DNA from: Amycolatopsis sp. EV170708-02-1
GTDB taxonomy: Bacteria > Actinomycetota > Actinomycetes > Mycobacteriales > Pseudonocardiaceae
Length of the DNA: 64,000 nt
NCBI RefSeq assembly: GCF_022479115.1
Contig: NZ_CP092497.1
Coordinates: 2,170,001-2,234,000, forward strand
Direction of reading: 5' to 3'
Shown: in pieces, positions 1-9,139 of the stretch
How the letters are laid out: each line of letters begins with the position of its first letter
Position numbering within the stretch: the stretch's first letter is position 1
Notes under the pieces: generated by a model
The model's database searches: none
What the model saw: only the letters and a program-made list of their open reading frames with translations
What the model was told of the DNA's origin: nothing
Program-made: the position numbers and the translations under genes

Positions 1-1915
1 CGAGGGTCTGGACGAACTCGCCGCCGACGGCGGCACCCGCTACTGGACCCCCGCCCTCCAGGTCCGGTTCGCCGACGGGACCCGCGCCCTCGAGTGGCGG
101 TACCTCGGCCACGACATCGACGACGATCAGCTGCGCGTCCATTTCCGCGATCGCCACTACCCGCTGCGGATCACGCTCGGCTACCGTGTCCCGGCGGGCA
201 CCGACGTCATCGAGCGCTGGACCGAACTCGCCCACGACGGCACGGACGGCCCGATCGAGATCATCCGCGCAGACTCGGCGACCTGGGTCGCACCGATCAG
301 GCCGGACTACCGGATCAGCCACGTCACCGGCGGCTGGGCCGCCGAGAGCCGGCTGCTCCGCGAGCCCGTCCCCCACGGCGAGACCACGTTCGGCAGCAGG
401 CGCGGCATCACCAGCCATCACGCCAACCCGTGGGTGATGCTCGACGACGGCGAAGCCACCGAGCGGCACGGCGAGGTCTACAGCGCCGCGCTCGCGTGGA
501 GCGGTTCGTGGCGGATCACCACCACCCGCTCCTCCACCGGACGGCTCACCGTCACCGGCGGCTCCGGCCAGGACGGCGTCGTCCCCCGGCTCGCACCCGG
601 CGACACGCTCATCACCCCGGTCTTCGCCGGGTTGTACACCGACGGCGGATTCGGTGCCGCGAGCCGCGCCTGGCACGCGTACACGCTCGGCCATGTCCTG
701 CCGTATCCCGGCGAGCTCCGGCCGGTGCTCTACAACTCCTGGGAGGCGACGGGTTTCGACGTCACCGAGGCCGGGCAACGCGCGCTGGCGGAGAAGGCCG
801 CGGCGCTCGGCGTGGAACTGTTCGTGATGGACGACGGCTGGTTCGGCGCCCGCAGCGGTGATCACGCGGGCCTCGGCGACTGGCAGGTGAACCGCGACAA
901 GTTCCCCGACGGTCTCGAACCGCTCGTCCGCGAAGTGCACCGGCTCGGCATGAAGTTCGGGCTCTGGGTCGAACCCGAAATGGTCAACCCAGACAGCGAT
1001 CTGTACCGCGCCCACCCGGACTGGGTCCTGCACCATCCACATCGGACACGTTCGGAACTGCGACGCCAGCTGGTGCTCAATTTCGCCAGGCCGGATGTCG
1101 CCGAATGGGCGTTCGGCACGCTCGACGCCCTCGTCGGCGAGCACGGGATCGACTTCCTGAAATGGGACATGAACCGGCCCTTCAGCGAAGCGGGCTGGCC
1201 GGACGGCAGCGATCCGGACACGCTGTGGGTGGAGCACACCCGCTCGGTCTACGCGATCATGGACCGCCTGCGCGACCGCCATCCCGGGCTGCGGATCGAG
1301 GCGTGCAGCGGCGGTGGCGGGCGGATCGACCTCGGGGTCATGGCCAGGACCGATCAGGTCTGGACCTCCGACAACACCGACGCGCTCGACAGGCTCGTCA
1401 TCCAGCACGGCTACGGCCAGGTGTACCCGGCGCGCGCGATGTCCGCGTGGGTCACCGACGACCCCAACTTCGTCACCCGGCGGTCCACTCCCCTGCGGTT
1501 CCGGTTCCACGTCGCGATGGCGGGCGTGCTCGGCATCGGCGGCGACATCGTGAAGTGGCCGGAGGAGGATCTGACCTACGCGCGCGAACAGATCGCGCTG
1601 TACAAGGACATCCGGCCGGTCGTCCAGCACGGCAGGCTCCACCGTCTCGTGCCGCCGGCCACCGACGGTGTCTCCGCGCTGCAGTACGTGGCGGCCGACG
1701 GTGGACGCGCGGTGGTGTTCGTGTTCCGGCAAGCGGCACATTTCCACACTCCCGAACGACCCCTCCGGCTCGACGGTCTCGACCCCGCCGCCCGCTACCG
1801 CGACGAGGACACCGGAAAGGTGTGGCACGGCGCCTCGCTCCTGGCACACGGCCTGTTCCCCGGCCTTCCGGACGGCGATTTCGCGAGCGCGGTGATCCGG
1901 TTGACGAAGGTCTAA
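1..1915 (+). CDS. Alpha-galactosidase, GH36 (5' end outside window)
   Basis: The reading frame is open from base 2, so the start lies left of the window; 637 residues are visible against roughly 700 for the family. The N-terminal beta-sandwich is followed by the catalytic barrel. The nucleophile Asp sits in KWDMNRP (codon near 1166), the acid/base Asp in SDNTDALDR (codon near 1370), and the substrate-loop motif ACSGGGGR lies between them. These are GH36 hallmarks. There is no signal peptide in the visible part. It lies upstream of a sugar ABC importer, so it probably hydrolyses imported alpha-galactosides in the cytoplasm. The pairing with the importer is inference. Confidence 0.93.
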   Translation, partial: EGLDELAADGGTRYWTPALQVRFADGTRALEWRYLGHDIDDDQLRVHFRDRHYPLRITLGYRVPAGTDVIERWTELAHDGTDGPIEIIRADSATWVAPIRPDYRISHVTGGWAAESRLLREPVPHGETTFGSRRGITSHHANPWVMLDDGEATERHGEVYSAALAWSGSWRITTTRSSTGRLTVTGGSGQDGVVPRLAPGDTLITPVFAGLYTDGGFGAASRAWHAYTLGHVLPYPGELRPVLYNSWEATGFDVTEAGQRALAEKAAALGVELFVMDDGWFGARSGDHAGLGDWQVNRDKFPDGLEPLVREVHRLGMKFGLWVEPEMVNPDSDLYRAHPDWVLHHPHRTRSELRRQLVLNFARPDVAEWAFGTLDALVGEHGIDFLKWDMNRPFSEAGWPDGSDPDTLWVEHTRSVYAIMDRLRDRHPGLRIEACSGGGGRIDLGVMARTDQVWTSDNTDALDRLVIQHGYGQVYPARAMSAWVTDDPNFVTRRSTPLRFRFHVAMAGVLGIGGDIVKWPEEDLTYAREQIALYKDIRPVVQHGRLHRLVPPATDGVSALQYVAADGGRAVVFVFRQAAHFHTPERPLRLDGLDPAARYRDEDTGKVWHGASLLAHGLFPGLPDGDFASAVIRLTKV

Positions 1916-1974
1916 GCCCCGCGATAGATCAGATGTATCACCTCATTTCGCCCGCGTAAGGCGGATTTCGCCGC

Positions 1975-2004
1975 TTGACAACCCCCTAGACATCCGATCG
2001 AATG
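1975..2004 (+). promoter_or_regulatory. Promoter and possible operator before the sugar importer
   Basis: TTGACA at 1975-1980 is followed after 17 bp by TCGAAT at 1998-2003, a plausible sigma-70-type promoter. The near-perfect palindrome CATCCGATCGAATG (1991-2004, one symmetric mismatch pair) overlaps the -10, where a LacI-type sugar repressor could bind. No regulator gene is visible beside it. Confidence 0.45.
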
Positions 2005-2053
2005 CCGTCGTATATGAGACGTCGTGCATCGCCGCGAGAAGGGTGACTGGGGC

Positions 2054-3325
2054 ATGAGAAGGTCCTTCGCGTTGGGAGCCGCACTACTCCTCGCCGCGAG
2101 CCTCACCGGATGCACCGTCGGCGGCGGGACGAACGCCTCCGGCGGCGAGATCACCTTCCTGACGTTCGAGACGCCGAACCTTCCACCGTCCTATTGGGAC
2201 TCCGCCATCAAACGCGTCACCGACCGCGATCCCGGCCTGCGCGTGAAGAAGCTGGTCGCCCCGTCGACCGACCGCACGGGTTACGCGAAACAACTCCTGC
2301 AGTCCGGCCAGTTCCCCGACGTCGCGATCGCGGTCGATTCGGCAGGCTTCGCCGAATCGGGCAACCTCTACGCCTGGACGCCCGAGGAGCTCAAGGACTT
2401 CCAGTTCCCCGGCGCCAACCCGATCAAGGGCGGGCACCACCAGCTGCCCGCCAACACCCAGACCATCCCGCCGATCTACTACAACAAGAAGCTCTTCGCC
2501 GACGCCGGGATCACGTCGACGCCGTCGACCTGGAACGAACTCCTCGCCGCGTCGGAGAAACTGAAGGCGAAGGGCGTCACCCCGTTCACCATCGGCGGCG
2601 GCAAGGAAGGTTTCCCGTCCGCGATGCTGTTGGACGGCCTCGTCAGCGTCGACGTCTACGGCAAGACACCGGACTGGCTTTCCCAGCGGCGGGCCGACCA
2701 GGTCAAGTTCACCGATCCGGCCTTCCAGCAGGCGTTCGGCAAGTTCGCCGACCTGGTGGCCAAGGGCTACCTCGACAAGACCCAAGTCTCGCGGGACTAC
2801 TCGGCGACCGAGGCGGCCTTCCTCAACGGCGAAGGCGCGATGTACCCGATGGGCAACTGGTTCGCCGCGAGCGCCGACGCCAAGAAGCCGCCGTTCGAGA
2901 TCGGCGTCTTCAACTTTCCGTCCGAGGACGGGAAACTCGTCGTCCCCGCGTACACCGGTGGCGGAATCGTCGTCAACGCGAAATCGCGGAACCTCGACGC
3001 GGCAAGGAAGTTCGCGCTCGCGTTCCAGCTGGACAAGCAACAGATCGACGCCTCGGTCAAGGCCGACGGCCTGTTCCCCGCGATCAAGGGCTACACGCCG
3101 CCCGCCGACGTCGGCCCGGTCTTCAAAGCGGGATACGAGCTGTACAAGGAAGCCGTCGCGAAGGACGCGGTCGTGAACGCCTTCAGCTGGGAGACCGCGG
3201 ACGACGGGCTCCTGCCGGGTATGAAGGACAAGGTGTACCAGGCCGCGCAGGACGTCATCACCGGCCGCAGAACGGTGGCCGACGCGTGCGCCTTCCTGGA
3301 CACCGAGTGGGCGAAGGCGCGCTGA
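2054..3325 (+). CDS. Carbohydrate ABC transporter substrate-binding lipoprotein
   Basis: 423 residues. The N-terminus is a lipoprotein signal: positive MRRS, a hydrophobic stretch, then the lipobox LTGC with Cys20 as the lipidated residue. The rest is a family-1 extracellular solute-binding protein resembling MalE/UgpB. I chose ATG 2054 because GAGAAGGG lies at a suitable distance and the signal peptide then starts correctly; GTG 2024 would add ten residues before it. It should capture a sugar, perhaps an alpha-galactoside, outside the membrane and pass it to the two permeases that follow after 7 nt. Confidence 0.92.
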   Translation: MRRSFALGAALLLAASLTGCTVGGGTNASGGEITFLTFETPNLPPSYWDSAIKRVTDRDPGLRVKKLVAPSTDRTGYAKQLLQSGQFPDVAIAVDSAGFAESGNLYAWTPEELKDFQFPGANPIKGGHHQLPANTQTIPPIYYNKKLFADAGITSTPSTWNELLAASEKLKAKGVTPFTIGGGKEGFPSAMLLDGLVSVDVYGKTPDWLSQRRADQVKFTDPAFQQAFGKFADLVAKGYLDKTQVSRDYSATEAAFLNGEGAMYPMGNWFAASADAKKPPFEIGVFNFPSEDGKLVVPAYTGGGIVVNAKSRNLDAARKFALAFQLDKQQIDASVKADGLFPAIKGYTPPADVGPVFKAGYELYKEAVAKDAVVNAFSWETADDGLLPGMKDKVYQAAQDVITGRRTVADACAFLDTEWAKAR

Positions 3326-3332
3326 CACCACG

Positions 3333-4220
3333 ATGCGGAGAAAACCGATCCTGCCGAGGGTGTGGCATTTCGCCTCGTTCGGCGCCCCCGGCGTCGTCGT
3401 CTACCTGTGCTTCGTCATGGCACCGATCCTCATCAGCTTCGGCTACAGCCTGACGAACCACAACCCCTTCAACCCGCCCGCGGAATTCGTCGGCCTCGAG
3501 AACTATCGTCTGCTGTTCCAGGACGAACAGTTCCTGACCGCGCTGCGGGTCACCACCATCCTGACCGTGATCGTCGTGATCGTGCCGAACCTCCTCGGGC
3601 TCGGCGTCGCGGTGCTGCTCGACCGGAAAGGCTGGCTGTACAACGCTTTGCGGAGCATGTTCTTCACGCCCGTGATCCTCAGCTCGGTCGTGGTCAGCAT
3701 CATCTGGACGAAACTGCTCGACGACCGGGGCCCGGTGAACGACGCTCTCCGCGCTCTCGGCGTCGAACATCCACCGGGCTGGCTTTCCGACCCTGATCTG
3801 GCGCTGTACTCGGTCGCGTCGATCGTGTGCTGGCAGATGCTGGGGTTCTGCGTGGTCGTGTACCTCGCGGGCCTGCAGGGCGTCCCGGCCGAACTACTGG
3901 AGGCCGCGGAGATCGACGGCGCCGGACCGGTCCGCCGGTTCCGCGCGGTGACGTGGCCGCTGCTCGCGCCATCACTGACGATCAACACCGTCGTCCTGCT
4001 GATCTCGGCGTTCAAGACCTACGACTACGTCAAGGTCGTCACCAACGGCGGGCCGGGTTCGGGCACCACGGCCACCATCGCGTTCGACGTCCTCGCCACC
4101 GGCCTCGACGCGAACCACGTCGGCTACGCGTCCGCGATGGCCATGGTGATGCTGGTGATCGTGGCGACCTTGACCACGATCGTGCTGCGTTTCCTGCGGC
4201 GGCGGGAGGTGGACCTGTGA
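3333..4220 (+). CDS. Sugar ABC transporter permease 1 (MalF/UgpA type)
   Basis: 295 residues with about six hydrophobic helices. The cytoplasmic EAA loop reads EAAEIDGAGPVRRF near residue 190, which docks the ATPase. It follows the binding protein by 7 nt and overlaps the next permease by 4 nt, so the three form an operon. No ATP-binding subunit is encoded here. Actinomycete sugar importers often share an MsiK-type ATPase encoded elsewhere, and that is the likely partner. Confidence 0.93.
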   Translation: MRRKPILPRVWHFASFGAPGVVVYLCFVMAPILISFGYSLTNHNPFNPPAEFVGLENYRLLFQDEQFLTALRVTTILTVIVVIVPNLLGLGVAVLLDRKGWLYNALRSMFFTPVILSSVVVSIIWTKLLDDRGPVNDALRALGVEHPPGWLSDPDLALYSVASIVCWQMLGFCVVVYLAGLQGVPAELLEAAEIDGAGPVRRFRAVTWPLLAPSLTINTVVLLISAFKTYDYVKVVTNGGPGSGTTATIAFDVLATGLDANHVGYASAMAMVMLVIVATLTTIVLRFLRRREVDL

Positions 4221-5035
4221 GGTCGAAACTCCGGCCCGTCGCCGCGATCCTGGTGAGCGCGCTCTTCGCCGTGCCGCTGTACTACGTGCTCGTCAACGTG
4301 TTCAAACCCGGCGATCAGATCGCCCGGACGCCGGCGTCGGTCCCGCTGCCACCGACGCCGGCCAACATCCACGCCGTGCTCACCCGGCCCGACGGCCTGT
4401 TCTGGGTGAGCCTGGCGAACAGCGTGCTCGTCACCCTGCTGTCGATCATCGTGCTGACCGTGCTCTCGGCCATGCTCGGGCACTACCTGGCGCGTTCGGC
4501 CAAGCGGTGGACCAAGGTGCTCGCGCTGATCCTGCTGGCGGGCTTGATGATCCCGCCCCAGGTGATCCTCATCCCGGTCACCGAGGTGCTGCGGCTGACC
4601 GGGCTGATGGCGACGATCCAGGGCCTGGTGCTGTTCAACGTCGGCTACTACGTGCCCTTCGGGGTCTTCGTGTTCACCGGGTTCATCCGCGGGGTGCCGG
4701 TGGAACTCGAGGAGGCCGCCCTGCTCGACGGCGCGAGCCGGACGCAGGTGTTCTGGCGGATCGTGTTCCCGCTGCTGCGCCCGGCCACGGCGAGTGTGCT
4801 GATCTTCCTCGGCGTGTGGATCTGGAACGACTTCATCGACCCGTTGATCATCCTCGGCCCCAGCCAGGGGACCACGGTCACCACCGGGATCTACCGCTCG
4901 ATCGGGCAATACCAGGCGGATCTCGGCAGCGTCTTCGCGTTGATGTTCCTGGCGACGCTGCCGGTGCTGATCTTCTATCTGGCGCTGCAGAAGCAGTTCG
5001 TGAAGGGGCTCACCGGGGGCGCGACCAAGGGCTGA
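4217..5035 (+). CDS. Sugar ABC transporter permease 2 (MalG/UgpE type)
   Basis: 272 residues from GTG 4217, which overlaps the stop of the previous permease (GTGA). Six transmembrane segments are evident. The EAA loop EEAALLDGASRTQVFWRI lies near residue 175. An upstream in-frame extension exists but has no transport features. It pairs with permease 1 to form the membrane channel of the importer. Confidence 0.93.
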   Translation: MRSKLRPVAAILVSALFAVPLYYVLVNVFKPGDQIARTPASVPLPPTPANIHAVLTRPDGLFWVSLANSVLVTLLSIIVLTVLSAMLGHYLARSAKRWTKVLALILLAGLMIPPQVILIPVTEVLRLTGLMATIQGLVLFNVGYYVPFGVFVFTGFIRGVPVELEEAALLDGASRTQVFWRIVFPLLRPATASVLIFLGVWIWNDFIDPLIILGPSQGTTVTTGIYRSIGQYQADLGSVFALMFLATLPVLIFYLALQKQFVKGLTGGATKG

Positions 5036-5054
5036 CCCGCGCTATTCGAGGATC

Positions 5055-5369
5055 AAGGCAAAGGTGGCGTGGTACTCGCGATCGGTCACTGAGGGACTAT
5101 GTCTCCGCCCCTCGTGATCACTCGGCGTGGTCGATGAAGTATGGGTGTTACCGCGGGTGAGGGGTGTGTGGAAATAGGGACGTTCAACGTCTCTATTTCC
5201 ACACACCCTCACATCTCCGGCGGTCTGCCCGTCGTGACCGGACCGGTCACGACGGGACCGTGTGGATTTCTGGTCATCCAACGCCCCAAAATCCACACAG
5301 TGCGCGTCCTGGGGCCGGACGTTCCGCAAGGCCGCTGACCAGCACCCACAGACACGCCACATTTGCCTT
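5055..5369. repeat. Intergenic block with terminal inverted repeats and internal hairpins
   Basis: 16-bp ends AAGGCAAAGGTGGCGT (5055-5070) and ACGCCACATTTGCCTT (5354-5369) are inverted copies with one mismatch. Between them lie a 23-bp-arm palindrome (5162-5208, single-base loop, core GGGACGTTCAACGTCT), a perfect 13-bp-arm hairpin (5228-5256, loop GAC), and TGTGGATTT/AAATCCACA arms (5261-5296). No credible gene is present. It could be a MITE-like element or a compound terminator between convergent genes. Confidence 0.5.
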
Positions 5370-5380
5370 AACCCTCATTA

Positions 5381-5411
5381 GTCCTCTGAATGCGTGCCGC
5401 ATTCAGAGGAC
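5381..5411. terminator. Bidirectional hairpin terminator
   Basis: Perfect 14-bp arms, GTCCTCTGAATGCG and its complement, enclose the loop TGC. It sits just past the end of the ABC-F gene on the minus strand and downstream of the permease operon on the plus strand. There is no long T run. Confidence 0.6.
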
Positions 5412-5418
5412 CAAACGC

Positions 5419-7056
5419 TCAGAGTTCGGTGACCTTCCCGTCGGCCACTTCCAGCCGCCGCGTCGTCGCCACCGCGTCCAGCATCCGCCGGTCGTGCGTC
5501 ACCAGCAGCAGCGTCCCCGGATACTCCGCCAGCGCCGACTCCAGCTGCTCGATCGCGGGCAGGTCGAGATGGTTCGTCGGCTCGTCGAGCACCAGCAGGT
5601 TCACCCCGCGCGCCTGCAGCAGCGCCAGCGCGGACCGGGTCCGCTCCCCCGGCGACAGCGTGGCCGCCGACCGCAGGACGTGCGCGGCCTTCAGCCCGTA
5701 CTTCGCCAGCAGCGTGCGCACGTCGGCGTCGGCGAGTTCCGGCACCTCCCGGGCGAACGCCTCGACGAGCGGAAGGTCGCCGAGGAACAGCTTCCGCGCC
5801 TGATCGACTTCGCCGACCACGACACCGGAACCGAGCGAAGCGGCGCCCTCGTCGACCGGGACCCGCCCGAGCAACGCCGCGAGCAGCGTCGACTTCCCGG
5901 CGCCGTTGGCCCCGGTGATCGCGACCTTGTCCGCCCAGTCGATCTGCAGGTCGACCGGGCCGAGGGTGAACCCGCCCCGCCGCACCACCGCGCCGCGCAG
6001 GGTCGCCACGACCGCGCCCGCCCGGGGCGCCGCCGCGATCTCCATGCGCAGTTCCCATTCCTTGCGCGGTTCTTCGACGACATCGAGCCGCTCGATCATG
6101 CGGTCGGTCTGGCGCGCCTTCGACGCCTGCTTCTCGGTCGCCTCGCTCCGGAACTTGCGGCCCACCTTGTCGTTGTCGGTGGCCTTGCGCCGGGCGTTCT
6201 TGACGCCCTTCTCCATCCACGAACGCTGCATCGCACCACGGGCTTCGAGCGAGGCCTTGGTGTTCGCGTACTCCTCGTACTCCTCCCGGGCGTGCCGACG
6301 CGCGACGGCACGCTCCTCCAGGTACGACTCGTAGCCGCCTCCGTAGGTCCGCACCTGCTGCTGCGCGTAGTCGAGCTCGACGACGCGGTCCACGGTGCGG
6401 GCGAGGAACTCCCGGTCGTGGCTGACCAGCACGGTCCCGGCGCGGAGCCCGGTCACGAACCGCTCCAGCCGTTCCAGGCCGTCGAGGTCGAGGTCGTTGG
6501 TCGGCTCGTCGAGCAGGAAGATGTCGTACCGGCTCAGCAGCAGCGAGGCCATCCCGGCGCGCGCCGCCTGCCCGCCCGAGAGCGACAGCATCGGCTGGTC
6601 GAGGTTGACGGTGAGCCCGAGATCCGCGACGACCTCCCCCGCCCTGTCGTCCAGGTCCGCCCCGCCGAGCGCGAGCCACCGGTCGAGGGCGAGCCCGTAG
6701 GCGTCGTCCGCTCCGGGTTCGCCCGCGGTGAGCGCCTCGGTGGCGGCGTCGAGCGCGGCCTGGGCGGCGGTGACGCCGGTGCGCCGGGAGAGGAACGCGC
6801 GGACGGACTCACCCTCGCGGCGTTCCGGTTCCTGCGGGAGGTGACCGACGGTGGCCGTCGGCGGGTTCAGCCGGACACTGCCCTCTTCCGGCGGCACGAG
6901 GCCGCCGAGCGTCTTCAGCAGGGTCGATTTGCCCGCGCCGTTCACACCGACGAGACCGATCACTTCGCCCGGGGCGACGACCAGGTCGAGACCGGAGAAC
7001 AGAACACGGTCGCCGTGGCCGGCGGCGAGATCCTTGGCAACGAGTGTGGCGCTCAT
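5419..7056 (-). CDS. ABC-F family ATPase
   Basis: 545 residues with two soluble ATPase domains and no membrane segments. Domain 1 has Walker A GVNGAGKST (about 37-45), signature LSGGQ and Walker B DEPTNDLDL. A charged linker rich in Arg, Lys and Glu follows. Domain 2 has GANGAGKST, signature LSPGE and DEPTNHLDL. This is the ABC-F layout; members act on ribosomes, either as translation factors or as antibiotic-protection proteins, and I cannot tell which. The start is the second possible Met (7056), which places the first beta-strand correctly; no clear ribosome-binding site precedes it. Confidence 0.88.
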   Translation of the reverse strand: MSATLVAKDLAAGHGDRVLFSGLDLVVAPGEVIGLVGVNGAGKSTLLKTLGGLVPPEEGSVRLNPPTATVGHLPQEPERREGESVRAFLSRRTGVTAAQAALDAATEALTAGEPGADDAYGLALDRWLALGGADLDDRAGEVVADLGLTVNLDQPMLSLSGGQAARAGMASLLLSRYDIFLLDEPTNDLDLDGLERLERFVTGLRAGTVLVSHDREFLARTVDRVVELDYAQQQVRTYGGGYESYLEERAVARRHAREEYEEYANTKASLEARGAMQRSWMEKGVKNARRKATDNDKVGRKFRSEATEKQASKARQTDRMIERLDVVEEPRKEWELRMEIAAAPRAGAVVATLRGAVVRRGGFTLGPVDLQIDWADKVAITGANGAGKSTLLAALLGRVPVDEGAASLGSGVVVGEVDQARKLFLGDLPLVEAFAREVPELADADVRTLLAKYGLKAAHVLRSAATLSPGERTRSALALLQARGVNLLVLDEPTNHLDLPAIEQLESALAEYPGTLLLVTHDRRMLDAVATTRRLEVADGKVTEL

Positions 7057-7202
7057 GAGATCGGTAAGTCTACGGGGACCGATTGAACAGCTCGTGGTCC
7101 CTCGGAAGAGTGGCAAGTATCCAAGCGATCACGGAACGTGGGTAACCTGGTTGTTCTTCTGGACCCGAACGAATCCCCGAGCATTGAGGTCGGTGACAGC
7201 AA

Positions 7203-8093
7203 ATGGCGGACTCCGCCACCCCGGTCCCCGTCGTCCACCAGCAGAAAGGCGGTACCCGTAGGCCGACGTTGAGCAGGCGGCGGGAAGTCGGCCATGCCAG
7301 CGCGCGGTCGCTGCTGATGACGATCCTCGGCGAGTACGTCCTGCCCCGTGATCAGGCGATCTGGACGTCGACGCTGGTCGAGGCGCTGAGCGTGCTGGAC
7401 ATCGAAGAGAAGTCCGCGCGGCAGGCGCTGGCCCGGTCCTCCGCCGAAGGCTGGGTCGTCTCCGAACGCGTCGGCCGAAGAGTGCGCTGGTCGCTCACTC
7501 CGCCAGGCAGGCGTCTGCTGACCGAAGGCGCGGAACGGATCTACGCCTTCGGCAACGAGGAGAAGGTGTGGGACGACCGCTGGCTGATGCTGATCGTCTC
7601 GGTCCCCGAGGCGAAGCGGGATCTCCGGCACAGGTTGCGCACGCGCCTCACGTGGGCCGGGTTCGGCTCACCGGTGGCGGGCGTCTGGGTCAGCCCCGAT
7701 CTCAGCCGCCAGCGGGAGGCCCAGCAGATCGTGCAGGAACTCGGCCTCGACGCGCAGGCGATGTCGTTCACCGCCGCCTACGGCGACGTCGGCGACCAGG
7801 AGACGATGGTCGCGCGCTCCTGGGACCTGAGCGAGCTCAAGGACCGCTACGAGGACTTCATCGACCGCTTCACCGGTTTGCGTCCTTCCGGTGAACGCGG
7901 CGTCCTGCGCGCGCAGACCGAGCTCGTCCACGAATGGCGCAGCTTTCCGTTCCTCGATCCACGCCTCCCGCTAAAACTTCTCCCCGACGGTTGGAGCGGC
8001 GTGCGCGCGGCGGACCTCTTCCACCGCAAGCACGTCGAATGGCGACCAGAAGCACAGGCGCAATGGGACGAACTCGCGGCGACCTCGGGCTAG
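7203..8093 (+). CDS. PaaX family transcriptional regulator
   Basis: 296 residues. An N-terminal winged helix (about 30-100: SARSLLMTILGEYVLP and the following wing) is followed by a PaaX-type central domain and a C-terminal domain. PaaX represses phenylacetate degradation in E. coli and responds to phenylacetyl-CoA; related proteins control other CoA-thioester pathways. The enoyl-CoA hydratase gene begins 36 nt downstream on the same strand, so it is the probable target or partner. It is divergent from the ABC-F gene, with 146 bp between the two starts. Confidence 0.87.
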   Translation: MADSATPVPVVHQQKGGTRRPTLSRRREVGHASARSLLMTILGEYVLPRDQAIWTSTLVEALSVLDIEEKSARQALARSSAEGWVVSERVGRRVRWSLTPPGRRLLTEGAERIYAFGNEEKVWDDRWLMLIVSVPEAKRDLRHRLRTRLTWAGFGSPVAGVWVSPDLSRQREAQQIVQELGLDAQAMSFTAAYGDVGDQETMVARSWDLSELKDRYEDFIDRFTGLRPSGERGVLRAQTELVHEWRSFPFLDPRLPLKLLPDGWSGVRAADLFHRKHVEWRPEAQAQWDELAATSG

Positions 8094-8129
8094 GGTCACG
8101 GGAAACCGACCCACCGGAGGGAACCCGCC

Positions 8130-8909
8130 TTGGCCACCTCGATCCGCCTCGACCGTGAAGACGACCTCGCCATCTTGACCATCGCTTCGCCGCCGCTGAA
8201 CCTCTACACGGCGGAGCTTCAGCGCGAGCTGGGCGAGGCGATCGGCGAACTGGAAGCCACGCCGCCGCGCGCGGCGCTGATCCGCGCCGAGGGCAAGATC
8301 GTCAGCGGCGGGGTGGACGTCTCCCTGTTCGACGCCCAGTCGAGCGCCGCCGAGGCGAAGGTGCTCTTCGACGAGATGCTGGCGATCCCCGACCGGATCG
8401 CCGCACTCCCGTTCCCCACCGTGTTCGCCGCCCACGGCCTGTGCCTCACCTGGGCGTTCGAGGTCGCGGTCGCCTGCGACATCATCCTCGCGAGCGAGAA
8501 GGCCAAATTCGGCCTGGTCGAACGGGTCGTCGGCCTGACCCCGACGATGGGCGGCACGCAGCGGCTCGCCGCCCGCGCCGGCGTCGGCCGCGCGAAGGAG
8601 TTCGTGATGACGGGCGCGACCTATGACGCCGCGACGCTCGAACGCTGGAACGTGGTCAACCGGGTGTTTCCGGCGGACGGCTTCGACGAGGCCGTGCGCG
8701 CCTTCACGATCGACCTCGCGCAGGGGCCGACGCGGGCGCACGCCGCCACCAAGAAGGTCTTGGAGCACTACGAGCACGGCGGTGTCGCCGAGGCGAACGC
8801 GCACATCACGACCATCGCCGCCGGGCTCTTCGACACCGAGGACCTGCGCGGCGCGGTGAAGTCGTTCCTCGCCGACGGCCCGGGGAAGGCGACCTTCACC
8901 GGCCGCTGA
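8130..8909 (+). CDS. Enoyl-CoA hydratase/isomerase family protein
   Basis: 259 residues with the crotonase fold. The oxyanion-hole segment reads KIVSGGVDVSLF (about 52-63). Glutamates in the two usual active-site areas are kept, in WAFEVAVACDII and LVERVVGLTPTMGGTQRL. It starts with TTG at 8130, preceded at good spacing by GGAGGG. It acts on CoA thioesters, probably in the pathway governed by the PaaX-type regulator just upstream. The exact substrate is not evident. Confidence 0.88.
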   Translation: MATSIRLDREDDLAILTIASPPLNLYTAELQRELGEAIGELEATPPRAALIRAEGKIVSGGVDVSLFDAQSSAAEAKVLFDEMLAIPDRIAALPFPTVFAAHGLCLTWAFEVAVACDIILASEKAKFGLVERVVGLTPTMGGTQRLAARAGVGRAKEFVMTGATYDAATLERWNVVNRVFPADGFDEAVRAFTIDLAQGPTRAHAATKKVLEHYEHGGVAEANAHITTIAAGLFDTEDLRGAVKSFLADGPGKATFTGR

Positions 8910-8930
8910 GCCTTCCGCACCACTTCGAAA

Positions 8931-8963
8931 CCGCGGCGTCGCCCCGAGCGACGCCGCGGTTTT
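8931..8963 (+). terminator. Rho-independent terminator after the hydratase gene
   Basis: Perfect 12-bp arms CCGCGGCGTCGC and GCGACGCCGCGG with a 5-nt loop, followed by TTTT. It ends the paaX-type/hydratase operon. Confidence 0.85.
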
Positions 8964-9034
8964 CGTTTCAGGGGGCCGGTTCCGGCGCCGGAATCCGCCG
9001 AGCGCACGACGGGACGGTTCATGACCGACGAATC

Positions 9035-9044
9035 GGTCTAGACC
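9035..9044. promoter_or_regulatory. DasR-like dre site 1 of the chitinase promoter
   Basis: GGTCTAGACC is a perfect palindrome matching the core of the Streptomyces DasR element (consensus ACTGGTCTAGACCAGT). Its right half supplies TAGACC as a possible -35, 17 bp before TACATT (9062-9067). Confidence 0.7.
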
Positions 9045-9071
9045 TTTTATGCGCTCCGCGCTACATTCATC

Positions 9072-9087
9072 TGTGGTCTAGACCACA
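9072..9087. promoter_or_regulatory. DasR-like dre site 2 of the chitinase promoter
   Basis: TGTGGTCTAGACCACA is a perfect 16-bp palindrome with the same core as the site 40 bp upstream. The pair resembles the direct repeats of Streptomyces chitinase promoters, where N-acetylglucosamine metabolites relieve DasR repression. Confidence 0.75.
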
Positions 9088-9139
9088 CGCGCCATTGCAG
9101 AGCAGGCCAGTCTCGCCGCCTCTTTTGGAGAGAACCGCC

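Noticed and set aside
2084..3331. Minus-strand open frame of 415 codons under the sugar-binding lipoprotein
   Set aside because: It is an exact antisense shadow of a well-supported lipoprotein gene and has no domain.
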